Assembly (NCBI RefSeq): GCF_025137375.1
Contig: NZ_CP073720.1
Location: 9,324,501 to 9,388,500, forward strand
DNA: 64,000 bases
Direction: 5' to 3'
From: Dactylosporangium fulvum
GTDB lineage: Bacteria > Actinomycetota > Actinomycetes > Mycobacteriales > Micromonosporaceae
The notes under the pieces were generated by a model. That model was given only the letters and a program-made list of their open reading frames with translations. It searched no databases and was not told where the DNA came from. Of this stretch, positions 26,371-35,549 are shown piece by piece. Each line of letters opens with the position of its first letter. Position 1 is the first letter of the stretch. A program made the position numbers and the translations under genes.

Positions 26371-27012
26371 CTACATCCCTAGGCTCATGACGCCGTAGTC
26401 GAATGCCCGGCGGCGGTAAACCACGCTGGGACGGCCCGATTCCTTGTCGTTGAACAGGTAGAAGTCGTGGCCGAGCAGTTCCATGTGGAACAGCGCGTCG
26501 TCGACCGTCATCGGCTCACCGGGATGCTCCTTCTCCCGGACGATGTGCCACGGCTGGTCATCGGGCTCTTCGATCAATTCGAAGCCGCCGGCTTCGGTCG
26601 CCGCGGTCTCGGCCGGATTGCCGGCCGGTGCGGCTGAATACCGCTCGGGTGGTGTGAATGCGAGTGACGCGGTCGCCGCGGCGACGGAGACCGGCGCCCG
26701 CCGGCCCCGATGGACACGTCTACGGTCGGCAGCACGGCTGAGCCGGCTGTCCAGTTTGCTGATCGCTGTGTCCAGTGCGCTGTAGAAGTCTCCGGCGCAT
26801 GCCTCCGCACGGATCACCGGACCGCGCGAGTAGCACGTTATCTCGACACGCTGGCAATGGTCCGACTGGCGCGGATTGCGCTCGTGAAACAGCTCGACGT
26901 CGACGCGGATGAGCTTGTGGTCGTATCGCTCGACCTTCTGCAGCTTGTCAGCGACATGCTGCCGGTAGTGGTCGGGCACCTCGACGTTGCGGCCCTTGAC
27001 GACGATGTCCAC
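26371..27012 (-). CDS. hpf: Long-form ribosome hibernation promoting factor
   Basis: HPF binds the 30S decoding region and, in its long form, joins two 70S ribosomes into inactive 100S dimers during stress. The 213-residue product has the S30AE domain over about residues 1-105 (MDIVVKGRNVEVPDHYRQHV, YSALDTAISKLDSRLSRAAD), an Ala/Pro linker, and the dimerisation domain at 150-213 (DALFHMELLGHDFYLFNDKE, VVYRRRAFDYGVMSL). Start GTG at 27012 with GGGGAGG six bases upstream. It is the counterpart of Rv3241c, beside comF and secA. Confidence 0.95.
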   Translation of the reverse strand: MDIVVKGRNVEVPDHYRQHVADKLQKVERYDHKLIRVDVELFHERNPRQSDHCQRVEITCYSRGPVIRAEACAGDFYSALDTAISKLDSRLSRAADRRRVHRGRRAPVSVAAATASLAFTPPERYSAAPAGNPAETAATEAGGFELIEEPDDQPWHIVREKEHPGEPMTVDDALFHMELLGHDFYLFNDKESGRPSVVYRRRAFDYGVMSLGM

Positions 27013-27326
27013 TCCTGACCTCCCCCACGGGTTTTCTCAGAGACGGGTTCGGATTTGGGTTTGTTGTCTGGACTGCTCGGCCGGAAACGCGCCTCCCCAG
27101 AGGCTGAGCCCACGCGGCACGCGACCGAAACTGCGGGTGTCAGCATCCTCCCTTCGTGGCATGGCCACTCAGAGCGTTGGTCGTCTCTCGACGTTAAACC
27201 GAGGACAGCCGCTAGTCACCCCTGGTTCACAAGAACAGGGCCCCAAGTCCCGAAACCCTCCTCCGGGATTACCCCACGTTGTCCTCGTCGTAACGTTCTG
27301 CACATATCAGGACGAACCAGATCCCT
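27013..27326. other. Upstream region of hpf
   Basis: A 314-base stretch with no supported gene; the hpf promoter should be here. It is AT-richer than its surroundings. No sigma-type promoter could be placed with confidence. Confidence 0.4.
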
Positions 27327-28070
27327 TCACCGCCGACGTTGCGTAGCGGCCAGAACCGCGGCCCGTTCCACCCGGATACCCGCTTCACGGAGGTTTGCAA
27401 CAGCCGCAACAAGCGTCACACCGGTCGTGACGATGTCGTCGACAAGAACAACCGTCGGCTGGCTGTTCACCGACCGGACAGCCACAGTTCTCTTGGCAAA
27501 CTGCCGGACGGCCGCTCGCAACCTCGCTGCTTCTCCCGCTCTGACGACAAACGCCCTCCTGGCCGCCTCTGCCCGCTCCGCGGCCGTCAACTCGGCCGAG
27601 TCCCCCGCCTTCGGCAGCGCCCGGAGCGGGACCGCCACGACCGCTCCGGGCAGCACTTTCGCCGCAGCCTTGGCCAGCCGCAGAATGTGGTCGCCGTGCC
27701 GCCGGCGCGCGGCAGCCGCGGTAGCGGGCACGGGAACGAGGATGACCGGCCCGCGCAGCCCCCTGGCCGGACTCGACCCGCTGGACAGCGAGCGCATCAC
27801 CACGGCAGCCAGTGCCTCGCCGAGCACGCCGGTCAGCTCGTGCCGGCGCTCCTCCTTGTACTGCAGGATCGCCCGCCGCACCGACCCCGCGTACGCACCC
27901 AGCGCATACGTCGGCGGCAGCCCCGCCGGCTCGGGATCGGGCCGCGTCCGCTGCGGCACCGTCGCGCGGAACGCCGCCCGGCACGGCCCGCACAGCGGCC
28001 CCGTTGACGGCTGCTCGCACCCCGCGCACGTCGCCGGCAGGACCAGGTCGACAAGATCAGCGAGGAACAC
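27327..28070 (-). CDS. ComF family phosphoribosyltransferase-like protein
   Basis: A 247-residue protein. The N-terminus has a four-cysteine zinc finger (CAGC...CGPC near residues 15-32). The C-terminus has the type I phosphoribosyltransferase motif TVVLVDDIVTTGVTLV, with the acidic pair that binds PRPP. Members are called ComF, after the DNA-uptake protein, but in actinobacteria the role is unproven. It is the counterpart of Rv3242c. It starts at GTG 28070, three bases after the lpqB stop, so it lies in the mtrA-mtrB-lpqB operon. Confidence 0.93.
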   Translation of the reverse strand: MFLADLVDLVLPATCAGCEQPSTGPLCGPCRAAFRATVPQRTRPDPEPAGLPPTYALGAYAGSVRRAILQYKEERRHELTGVLGEALAAVVMRSLSSGSSPARGLRGPVILVPVPATAAAARRRHGDHILRLAKAAAKVLPGAVVAVPLRALPKAGDSAELTAAERAEAARRAFVVRAGEAARLRAAVRQFAKRTVAVRSVNSQPTVVLVDDIVTTGVTLVAAVANLREAGIRVERAAVLAATQRRR

Positions 28071-28073
28071 GGC

Positions 28074-30170
28074 TCAGTCCGCGTAGAACGGCGCCTTCGC
28101 CGGCGGCAGCTGCGGCGCGGTCGAGGAGGCGGACGGCTGCGGCCCGGCGAGTTGGATCGGTCCGATGTCCTGGCTGTACACGGTGTGCGCGACCCCGTTC
28201 GACTCGAACATGATCAGCACGCCGCCCTGCTGCCCCGACGGGCTGGCGATCCGAACCGACATGTGGGTGATCACGCTCTGCGCAGTGGCGGTGCGGTCAC
28301 GCTCCGGCAGTGGCTTCTCCACCGTGCTGTCGACCGTGATCGACACCAGCGAATACGCCTCCCCGGCCGCTGCCGCCGGATTGCGCGTGCCGCCGACGGC
28401 CAGGCTGGTCTCGGTGAGCCAGCCGACCGCCCTGTTCTCGCCGAGCGAGGTGTAGACCTTCCGATACGTGCCCAGACCGGTCAGCTTGCCGTTGTCGAAC
28501 AGCAACGACGCGACGTTCACGGCACCGTTGGAGATGAAGGCGATTCGCCGCCCGTCCGGTGCGACCGCGAGCGACGAAATACCGCTGGTCGGCGCATCCC
28601 CTTGCGGGCCGCTCACCTTCTCGGCCTTGGCCGGCGCGTCGCCGGTCGGCGGGGTGACCGCCCAGAGCGCCATACCGTCGGAAACCAGGAACAGCTGAGC
28701 GGGGCGTTCGATCCACACCGGGCGGGTCAGCTTCGCACCGCTCACGCCCACCGGGACGTATTTCGGCGGGTTTGTCGTGGTGGCGTCAGCGGCGCTGACA
28801 TACAGCGTCTGTTTGCCGCGCGGGTCGGGCTGCCGGACCAGGGCAGCGTGGGTCTTCGAGCGGTTGATGGCGGCCGAGACGACCGACGTGTTCTCGCCGC
28901 CCTGAGCGAAGATCGCAGGCGCGCTGCCGCTGCTGAGGTCAACCGGACGCGCCACACCGTCGACGATGCAGAACCGCTCGGGGTTGGTCTCTGCCCCGGC
29001 CTCGACGGCGGCGTTGTCGCCCTCGTAACCGTCCGAGTTGATGCCTCGATCCCTGTTCTCGATCGTCAGGGTCACTCGCGGATGCGCCTCGAGCGACCAG
29101 CGGATCTGCCTGGCCGCCCGGCGCAGCTCGTCCTCCTTGCCGATCGCCTTGAAGCCCAGGTTGATCGTCACCGCGTCGCGGGTCGCGACCGGGATGTCCT
29201 TGATGTCGACGTCGGCGGCCAGACCTTCCGTGACGGGCTGGACGAGATCCGACGGCCGGGCCAGCCAAGACAGCACCTGGGCGACGCGCTGGGCCTGGGA
29301 CAGCAGCCGCTTCGACATGTACCGCAGGTCGGGCACCAGCTTCTTCCGGCTGTCGACGCCGATCTCCCAGAAGTAGATCGGCTGCTGCAGGTACCACTCG
29401 TCGAGTGCCCATTCGCTCAACAGCATCGTGTCATTCGGCGCGTCCTCGATCATCAACGGACCGCCGACGCTCACCACCTTGAAGTCCCAGACGCTCGGTT
29501 GAGCCCGATCCTGTGTCGGTTCCTGGTTGAGGACACCGCGCTCGTCGAGCGTGCCGATCAGCTGGCCCTCGACGGAGACGTTCCAGGTGCCGGCTTCCTT
29601 GCCCAGTTCCTCCGAGATCCTCGCGACCTTGACGACCTGCAGCTTCTGGCCGGGTAACCACCGTGTGCCACCGGGCTGCGTGAAGAAGTCCCGCATGCGC
29701 TTCTGCGTCTCGGTGCGAGCCTCCTCGGGGTCGGCTCCGGCGCCGTTGCCGCCGACCGAGGACGCCAGGAACCGGGTGACGAGGTCCGAGGCTGTAGCAG
29801 CACCCTCCCTGGTCGGCAGTTGCTCGACACGGTCGGCGGTGGCGGTGGCGGTGGCCGCCGGACCGAGGTACCTCGGCTCGGTCTGTCCGGGCAGCCCACA
29901 CCCGCCGAGGAGCAACGCCACGAGAGCGACCAGCCCGGCCGCCTTCCTCCGATCGCGTGTCCTGCCGCCGGGCGGCACTCCGGCGCCGGGCCACGCTTCG
30001 CCATCGAGGCGCACCACGTGCTGGGCCGGTGCCTCATTCGAACCACCGGGTCGACCGTTGCCGCCGCTCCCCGTGCTGGTGGGCCGCGGCTTCCGTGGAC
30101 ACGGCACCGCTCCCGCCCGGCTCGCGAGGCCCCGGTTCACGGCGTCCTCGTTCGCAACACGTCGACTCAC
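28074..30170 (-). CDS. lpqB: Lipoprotein LpqB, MtrAB accessory factor
   Basis: LpqB is the outer-face lipoprotein that acts with the MtrB sensor kinase. The lipobox is LLLGGC after a hydrophobic run (AAGLVALVALLL). A GerMN domain lies at about residues 330-400 in this numbering (RRAARQIRWSLEAHP), followed by a LpqB-type beta-propeller (SLAVAPDGRRIAFISNG). The GTG at 30170 overlaps the mtrB stop (GTGA), which suggests coupling, but leaves about 75 residues ahead of the signal peptide. GTG at 29978 would give a conventional lipoprotein signal. Order mtrA-mtrB-lpqB is conserved in actinobacteria. Confidence 0.95.
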   Translation of the reverse strand: MSRRVANEDAVNRGLASRAGAVPCPRKPRPTSTGSGGNGRPGGSNEAPAQHVVRLDGEAWPGAGVPPGGRTRDRRKAAGLVALVALLLGGCGLPGQTEPRYLGPAATATATADRVEQLPTREGAATASDLVTRFLASSVGGNGAGADPEEARTETQKRMRDFFTQPGGTRWLPGQKLQVVKVARISEELGKEAGTWNVSVEGQLIGTLDERGVLNQEPTQDRAQPSVWDFKVVSVGGPLMIEDAPNDTMLLSEWALDEWYLQQPIYFWEIGVDSRKKLVPDLRYMSKRLLSQAQRVAQVLSWLARPSDLVQPVTEGLAADVDIKDIPVATRDAVTINLGFKAIGKEDELRRAARQIRWSLEAHPRVTLTIENRDRGINSDGYEGDNAAVEAGAETNPERFCIVDGVARPVDLSSGSAPAIFAQGGENTSVVSAAINRSKTHAALVRQPDPRGKQTLYVSAADATTTNPPKYVPVGVSGAKLTRPVWIERPAQLFLVSDGMALWAVTPPTGDAPAKAEKVSGPQGDAPTSGISSLAVAPDGRRIAFISNGAVNVASLLFDNGKLTGLGTYRKVYTSLGENRAVGWLTETSLAVGGTRNPAAAAGEAYSLVSITVDSTVEKPLPERDRTATAQSVITHMSVRIASPSGQQGGVLIMFESNGVAHTVYSQDIGPIQLAGPQPSASSTAPQLPPAKAPFYAD

Positions 30171-31840
30171 GGCGTCTCCCCGATCAGCGCCGCCTCGTCG
30201 GCACGGGCGTCGTCGGGCACGAGGCGCAACGGCGACGAGACCAGCCGGTCGCCACTATGTGTCGGCAGCGTGAGCCGGAACTGGGCGCCCTTGCCGGGCG
30301 CGCCCCACGCTTCCAGCCAGCCGCCGTGCAGGCGAGCGTCCTCCAGGCTGATCGACAGCCCCAAACCGGTGCCCCCGGTCTGCCGTGCCCGCGACGGGTC
30401 CGCGCGCCAGAACCGGTTGAACACCAGCTTCTCCTCCCCGGTCTTGAGGCCGACACCGTGGTCGCGAACGGTCACCGCGACGGCCGAAGAGTCGGCGGCC
30501 AGGGTCACCACAACCGGCTTGCCCTCGCCGTGCTCGACCGCGTTGCCGACGAGGTTACGCAGGATGCGCTCCACCCGTCGCGGGTCGACCTCGGCGATGA
30601 TCTCGGTGTCCGGCGTGTCGACACGCAGCGGGACGCCGCACCGCTCGGCCAGCGGTGCCAGCCGCTCGCCGACCCGGCGCACGACCGGCACCAGGTCGGT
30701 CGGCTCGGCGTCGAGTGCTGCGAACCCGGCGTCGAACCGGCTGATCTCCAGCAGGTCGGTGAGCAGTCCTTCGAACCGGTCGAGCTCCGCCTGCAGCAGC
30801 TCGGCGCTGCGCGCGGCTGCCGGGTCGAAGTCCTCGCGGGAGGAGAACAGCAGGTCGGCGGCCATGCGGACGGTCGTCAGCGGCGTGCGTAGCTCGTGCG
30901 ACACGTCGGAGGTGAACCGGCGCTGCAGGCGCGACATCTCCTCCAGCCGCACGATCTGGCGCTGGAGGTTGGCCGCCATCTGGTTGAACGCGGCAGCAAG
31001 ACGCGCCAGGTCGTCCTCGCCCTTGACCTGCATGCGCTGGTCGAGCAGCCCGGCGGAGAGCCGCTGCGCGGTGCGCGCCGCGACCCGGACCGGTTTGACC
31101 ACGAGCCGGGTCATCATGGCGGCGATCAACGCGAGCAGCGCGACGAGCGCGATGCCGGTGACGGTGACGACCAGCGCGACGAACTGGACGAGCTCGTCCT
31201 CCGACTGCAGGGGAAGCAGGTAGTAGAGCTCGACCGGGTCGCCGGCGGTCGCCACGGGGGTGCCGAGAACGAGGTACTTGCGCGGCCCCATGCCGACGTC
31301 GAGGGTGGCGATCTGCTGATACGTGTTGGGGCGACCGCCGACCAGGGAGCGCATCGGCTGCATGGCCGGGGTGCTCATGACCTGGTAGGCACCCTGCTCC
31401 GGCCATGACGCGGAGAGGTTGGGGAGGTTGGCACTGCGCCGCAGCACGATCACCTCGGCGCCGGGCACGTCCATCGAGGTGGCCAGGTAGCCCGCCACGG
31501 TTTGCAGCTTGCCGGGCAGGCCGGGGTCGTCGGCCTGCGTGAAGCCCTCGAGCTCGTGCGCGGCGTAGGTGGCGCCGCCGGAGATCTGCTCCTTGGCCGT
31601 GTTGATCCTGCTATCCAGCACGCCTCGGCTGATCAGGGACGCGACCGTGTAGCCGAACGCCAGCACCAGCGCCGCGGACAGCAGGAGCGTGATGCCGACG
31701 ACCCGGAACTGCAGCGAACGCCGCCACCGGCGCCGGGTCGCCGCCCAGAATCGGCGGGCACGCCGGCTCACGGCGAGCGGGATCAACCGCTTCGGCCGGA
31801 GCCTGCGGACCTGGACGAGGACAGGGTCGATACGCACCAC
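30167..31840 (-). CDS. mtrB: Sensor histidine kinase MtrB
   Basis: MtrB phosphorylates MtrA and controls cell wall and division genes. The 557-residue protein has transmembrane helices near 47-68 and 220-243, an extracellular sensor domain between, a HAMP domain (KPVRVAARTAQRLSAG on), and the phosphoacceptor His315 in SDVSHELRTPLTTV. The ATPase domain shows ILRNLVGNAVEHG, VRDHGVGL and GGTGLGLSI. It is 11 bases from mtrA and overlaps lpqB by four bases. Confidence 0.97.
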   Translation of the reverse strand: MVRIDPVLVQVRRLRPKRLIPLAVSRRARRFWAATRRRWRRSLQFRVVGITLLLSAALVLAFGYTVASLISRGVLDSRINTAKEQISGGATYAAHELEGFTQADDPGLPGKLQTVAGYLATSMDVPGAEVIVLRRSANLPNLSASWPEQGAYQVMSTPAMQPMRSLVGGRPNTYQQIATLDVGMGPRKYLVLGTPVATAGDPVELYYLLPLQSEDELVQFVALVVTVTGIALVALLALIAAMMTRLVVKPVRVAARTAQRLSAGLLDQRMQVKGEDDLARLAAAFNQMAANLQRQIVRLEEMSRLQRRFTSDVSHELRTPLTTVRMAADLLFSSREDFDPAAARSAELLQAELDRFEGLLTDLLEISRFDAGFAALDAEPTDLVPVVRRVGERLAPLAERCGVPLRVDTPDTEIIAEVDPRRVERILRNLVGNAVEHGEGKPVVVTLAADSSAVAVTVRDHGVGLKTGEEKLVFNRFWRADPSRARQTGGTGLGLSISLEDARLHGGWLEAWGAPGKGAQFRLTLPTHSGDRLVSSPLRLVPDDARADEAALIGETP

Positions 31841-31851
31841 GGAGTCACGAC

Positions 31852-32550
31852 CTAGCCGGTGCCGGCCTTGTAGCCGACACCGCGCACGGTCAGGATGATC
31901 TCCGGCTTTTCGGGATCGGGCTCGATCTTGGCGCGCAGCCGCTGGACGTGCACGTTGACCAGGCGCGTGTCGGCGGCGTGCCGGTAGCCCCAGACCTGCT
32001 CCAGCAGCACCTCACGCGTGAAGACCTGACGCGGCTTGCGGGCCAGGGCCACGAGCAGGTCGAACTCGAGCGGGGTCAGCTTGACCTCGTCGCCGTCGCG
32101 CGTGACCGTGTGTGCGGGCACGTCGATGGTGATCTGGTTGCCGGGTGGCCCTATGGTCAGCAGCTCCGGCGCGACGTCCTCACCGCGACGCAGCCGGGCA
32201 CGCATGCGCGCGACCAGCTCCTTGGGCTTGAACGGCTTCATCACGTAGTCGTCGGCGCCGGACTCGAGGCCGAGGACCACGTCGACCGTGTCGCTCTTCG
32301 CGGTGAGCATGACGATCGGCACGCCGGACTCGGCGCGGATGGACCGGCAGACGTCGATTCCGCTCATCCCGGGCAGCATCAGGTCGAGCAGGACGATGTC
32401 AGGCCGGGTGTCCCGGAACGCAGCGAGGGCCCGCTCACCGTCCGCGACGAACGAGGGGAGGAAACCTTCGCTGCGCAGAACGATGCCGAGCATCTCGGCG
32501 AGGGCGGGGTCGTCATCGACCACCAGGACACGGGCTCTCATGCGGTCCAA
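31852..32550 (-). CDS. mtrA: Response regulator MtrA
   Basis: MtrA is an OmpR-type regulator, essential in mycobacteria, that governs division, replication and wall-hydrolase genes. The start is TTG at 32550: GGAGGTGA lies four to eleven bases upstream, and the resulting N-terminus, LDRMRARVLVVDDD, matches the mycobacterial MDTMRQRILVVDDD register. The phosphoacceptor is then Asp56 in LLDLMLPG, the same number as in M. tuberculosis. The C-terminal winged helix has PLEFDLLVALARKPRQVFTR and HVQRLRAKIE. Compared with the mycobacterial protein there is a short insertion (GPPGNQI) between the domains. 232 residues. Divergent from the membrane-protein operon. Confidence 0.97.
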   Translation of the reverse strand: MDRMRARVLVVDDDPALAEMLGIVLRSEGFLPSFVADGERALAAFRDTRPDIVLLDLMLPGMSGIDVCRSIRAESGVPIVMLTAKSDTVDVVLGLESGADDYVMKPFKPKELVARMRARLRRGEDVAPELLTIGPPGNQITIDVPAHTVTRDGDEVKLTPLEFDLLVALARKPRQVFTREVLLEQVWGYRHAADTRLVNVHVQRLRAKIEPDPEKPEIILTVRGVGYKAGTG

Positions 32551-32668
32551 TATTTCACCTCCATGCCCGAACATGGGAACCCGGCAGCCGATCTTGAAAA
32601 GATGTGCCCGATTGTGTTCGCCGCATCGACTCTGCGTGACGTGGGCGGTTTTTGTCGCCCCGGCCTAC

Positions 32669-32674
32669 TACGGT
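32669..32674 (+). promoter_or_regulatory. -10 box, probable leaderless promoter
   Basis: TACGGT is followed by six bases and then the GTG at 32681. Confidence 0.5.
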
Positions 32675-32680
32675 GTCCGC

Positions 32681-33532
32681 GTGGAACAGACCAAGGCCGT
32701 GATCCCGATGCGTCCGCTCACCTTCGGTGAGCTGCTTGACGCAGCGGTGTCGCTGCTGCGCGTCCATGGGCCGCTCCTGCTGGTGTCGGCCCTGGTGCTG
32801 GCCGTCTGCGAGCAGGCCCTGCTGTATCCGCTGCGCTCCTGGGCCGGCATGACACCGCCGCTCCACCTTCCCTATTCCGAGCGATTGGGGTCGTCGTGGC
32901 TGGCCTTCTGCGCCGGTCTGGCCACCGAGGGCGCGATCCTCGCGCTGCTGGGCGGGCTGACGGGTGCCGCCGCCGGCCCCGGGTTGCTCGGGCGACCGGT
33001 GCGCGGGCGGGAACTGCTGGGGCAGGTGTTCCGGCGGCTCCCGGCCCTCCTTGTGGTCGCCGTCGTGACCGCGGCGATACTACTGACGAGTTCCCTCGTC
33101 ATGCTGCTGCCCTGGCTGTTCCTGTTCGGCCTCGTCGGCATGGCGGGCCCGGCGCTGATCGTCGACCGGATCGGGCCCGGCCGGGCGCTGGGCCGTTCGT
33201 TCCGCCTGGCGTCGGTCGGACTGCGGGGAGCGGCGATCCGCCTGGGTGGCTACGTGAGCTGGACCGCGATCCGGCTGGTCCTCGGTTATGCGGCCTTCGG
33301 GCTGCTGCAGGTCTCGTTGCGCCCGGGCTCGATCATCTTCACGGTGCTCATCATGGCTCTGTGGGTGCTGGTCGACTCGCTCGCCTACGCCACACTGGCC
33401 TGCGTCGACGCGGTGCTCTACCTGGAGACCCGCATGCGTGTCGAGGGCCTCGACATCGCGATCGGCCGCATCCGCCGCCTGGGCCGGCCGGTCGACCTGG
33501 CCGGCTCGGCCGTCCTCGGAGCGGCCCGATGA
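32681..33532 (+). CDS. Polytopic membrane protein, first gene of the MoxR-type operon
   Basis: A 283-residue protein that starts VEQTKAVIPMRPLTFGELLD, then has about six hydrophobic segments (LLLVSALVLAVCEQALL, AAILLTSSLVMLLPWLFLFG, SIIFTVLIMALWVLVDSLAY). The opening MRPLTFGELLDAAVSLLR is typical of the membrane domain seen in GDPD-linked and DUF7544-like proteins; no catalytic motif is present. It overlaps the DUF4129 gene by four bases (ATGA). Probable scaffold or partner for the following genes. Confidence 0.8.
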   Translation: MEQTKAVIPMRPLTFGELLDAAVSLLRVHGPLLLVSALVLAVCEQALLYPLRSWAGMTPPLHLPYSERLGSSWLAFCAGLATEGAILALLGGLTGAAAGPGLLGRPVRGRELLGQVFRRLPALLVVAVVTAAILLTSSLVMLLPWLFLFGLVGMAGPALIVDRIGPGRALGRSFRLASVGLRGAAIRLGGYVSWTAIRLVLGYAAFGLLQVSLRPGSIIFTVLIMALWVLVDSLAYATLACVDAVLYLETRMRVEGLDIAIGRIRRLGRPVDLAGSAVLGAAR

Positions 33533-34080
33533 CCCGCGCCTGGGCATTCTTCCTCGACGCGCTCGACGACGTGTTCGGCGTGGCGTGGGTCGTCTTCGTC
33601 CTCTTCCTGGGCTCGATCGTCTTCGGTCTGCTGCACTACTTCTATCCGCGCTGGGTGCCCAACGGTCTGCCGAATTTCCTTCGGCGGCGCAAGCCGAAGA
33701 CGACTCAGGAGCCGGTGCCGGAGCTGGTCGAGCCGGTGCCGCTGCCCGATCCCGAGCCCGATGCCGAGCTGCCCGACATGCCGGCACACGTCTTCATGTC
33801 GCTGGCCGACCGGCTGGCCGCCGAGGGCAGGTTCGCCGAGGCGGTCCGCGAGCGGCTGCGCGCCATCGTCCGCGGGCTGGTCGAGCGCAGGGTCCTCGAG
33901 CACCAGCCCGGCATGACCGTCACCGAGTTCGCGCACGCCGCCGCGGCCGTCGTGCCGGCCATCGACTCCCCGCTGCGCAGTGCGACGGGCATCTTCTCCG
34001 ACATCTGGTATGGCGAACGGCCCGCCACCGCGGAGCACGACAACCGGATGCGCCAGCTCGCCGCGGAGGTCGGCGCATGA
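33529..34080 (+). CDS. DUF4129 domain protein
   Basis: A 183-residue protein with one transmembrane helix near residues 15-38 (VAWVVFVLFLGSIVFGLLHY), a Pro/Glu-rich spacer, and the cytoplasmic DUF4129 domain from about 85 (SLADRLAAEGRFAEAVRERL, RAIVRGLVERRVLEHQPGMT). DUF4129 proteins are regularly encoded beside MoxR ATPase and DUF58 genes and appear to form a membrane complex with them; the function is unproven. It overlaps both neighbours by four bases. Confidence 0.88.
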   Translation: MTRAWAFFLDALDDVFGVAWVVFVLFLGSIVFGLLHYFYPRWVPNGLPNFLRRRKPKTTQEPVPELVEPVPLPDPEPDAELPDMPAHVFMSLADRLAAEGRFAEAVRERLRAIVRGLVERRVLEHQPGMTVTEFAHAAAAVVPAIDSPLRSATGIFSDIWYGERPATAEHDNRMRQLAAEVGA

Positions 34081-35549
34081 CCGCGACGCCCGTTGACACG
34101 CCACCCGCCGGCCCGCCGGCCGACAGCACGCCGCCACCCGGCAACACGCCGCCAGCCGGAAATGCTCCATCGGCCGGCAAGGCGAAACAGCCGAAGAAGC
34201 CGCGGAGCTGGCGCTGGCTGCGCCTGGTGGTCCCGCCCGCCGCGGTGCTCGTCGTGGTGCTGCTCGGCACGTGGATCTACCAGCTGGAGCAGCCGGACGA
34301 GGACGACCCGGCCTACCTGTCGCCGACCAGCACGGCCGACATCGGCGCCGCCACGCTCGCGGACCGGGTCCGCGCCGCCGGCGTCGACATCCAGCGGATG
34401 ACGAAGTCCTCCGACGCGCTGGTCGCCGCCAACGAGGGCGACGCGACGCTGCTGATCACCACTCCGGAGCTGGTCCACCCGCATTACCTGCGCATGCTCA
34501 AGCTGCTGCCACCCACGACCGACGTCGTGCTGATCGAGCCGCGGCTGGACACCGTCGTCGACGCGCTGTTGCCGCTCTGGTCGGCGAAACGGGCGTATGT
34601 CAGCGAGGCGAGCGACCCCGGCTGCACGTATGCGCCGGCCGTCGAGGCGGGCCGCGCGGGAGTGCGCCGGACCCGATACGGTTCGGTCTACAAGCAGGAG
34701 GCCGAGGAGGTGGCCCGGTGCTACGACGACGCGCTCGTCGTCTTCGAGCGCGGCGCCTCCCGGATCACTCTGGTGGGCTCGGCCGACCCGTTCCGCAACG
34801 ACCGGATCGGCGAGCACAACAACGCGAAACTGGCGACGGGGCTGCTGACGCGTTCGCCCAGGCTGATCTGGCTGGACCTGCACCGCCGCGAGTCCCCGCC
34901 GCTCGTCACCAACGACCCCGGCCTCGCCGGCGGTTCGGCGGCACCGCCGTCCCTGCGCCCGCCGTCCTCCGGTGAGCCGGGCGACCCCGACTTCCCGGTG
35001 CGTGGGGAAGGCGGCTCGGACGACCAGCCGACCACGTGGGGCGGCGACAGCAGCGGGGAGGAGCCGCCCAACCCGCTGTGGCAGGCGTTCCCGCCGTGGA
35101 CGTATGTCGCCGCCGCACTGCTCGCGATCGTCTTCATCCTGTCCGCGCTCGCGCAGGCACGACGGCTGGGAAGCCCCGTCGTCGAGCCGCTGCCGATTGT
35201 CGTCCGGGCGTCGGAGACGGTCGCCGGGCGCGGGCGGTTGTACCAGCGCGCGAAGGCCCGCGCCGAATCGCTGCAGACGCTGCGAGCCACCGCCCTGAGC
35301 CGGTTGACCCACCTGCTGCGGCTCGAGCCCGACGTCGACCACCGGACGCTGATCGAGGCGGTCGCCGCGCAGAGCGGCTGGCCCGCACCGCTGGTCGAGC
35401 AGGTCCTCTTCGGGCCGTCGCCAGAGGACGACGTGCAACTGGTCCAGGCCGCCACGAGCCTCGAGCAGTTGCTCAACGCCGTCGCAACCGAACATCCCGT
35501 CGCGGCAACAAACGCGCCGGCCGCCGCACCCGAAGGAGAGTCCCGGTGA
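34077..35549 (+). CDS. DUF4350 domain membrane protein
   Basis: A 490-residue protein. A Pro/Ala-rich cytoplasmic N-terminus of about 45 residues is followed by a transmembrane helix (LVVPPAAVLVVVLLGTWIYQ). An outside domain with the DUF4350 GATase-like pattern comes next (GDATLLITTPELVHPHYLRM, NDRIGEHNNAKLATGLL). A second helix is near 345-365 (YVAAALLAIVFILSALAQ), and the cytoplasmic tail carries DVDHRTLIEAVAAQSGWPAP. It ends in frame overlap with the MoxR gene (GTGA). Known only as part of MoxR/DUF58 operons. Confidence 0.88.
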   Translation: MTATPVDTPPAGPPADSTPPPGNTPPAGNAPSAGKAKQPKKPRSWRWLRLVVPPAAVLVVVLLGTWIYQLEQPDEDDPAYLSPTSTADIGAATLADRVRAAGVDIQRMTKSSDALVAANEGDATLLITTPELVHPHYLRMLKLLPPTTDVVLIEPRLDTVVDALLPLWSAKRAYVSEASDPGCTYAPAVEAGRAGVRRTRYGSVYKQEAEEVARCYDDALVVFERGASRITLVGSADPFRNDRIGEHNNAKLATGLLTRSPRLIWLDLHRRESPPLVTNDPGLAGGSAAPPSLRPPSSGEPGDPDFPVRGEGGSDDQPTTWGGDSSGEEPPNPLWQAFPPWTYVAAALLAIVFILSALAQARRLGSPVVEPLPIVVRASETVAGRGRLYQRAKARAESLQTLRATALSRLTHLLRLEPDVDHRTLIEAVAAQSGWPAPLVEQVLFGPSPEDDVQLVQAATSLEQLLNAVATEHPVAATNAPAAAPEGESR

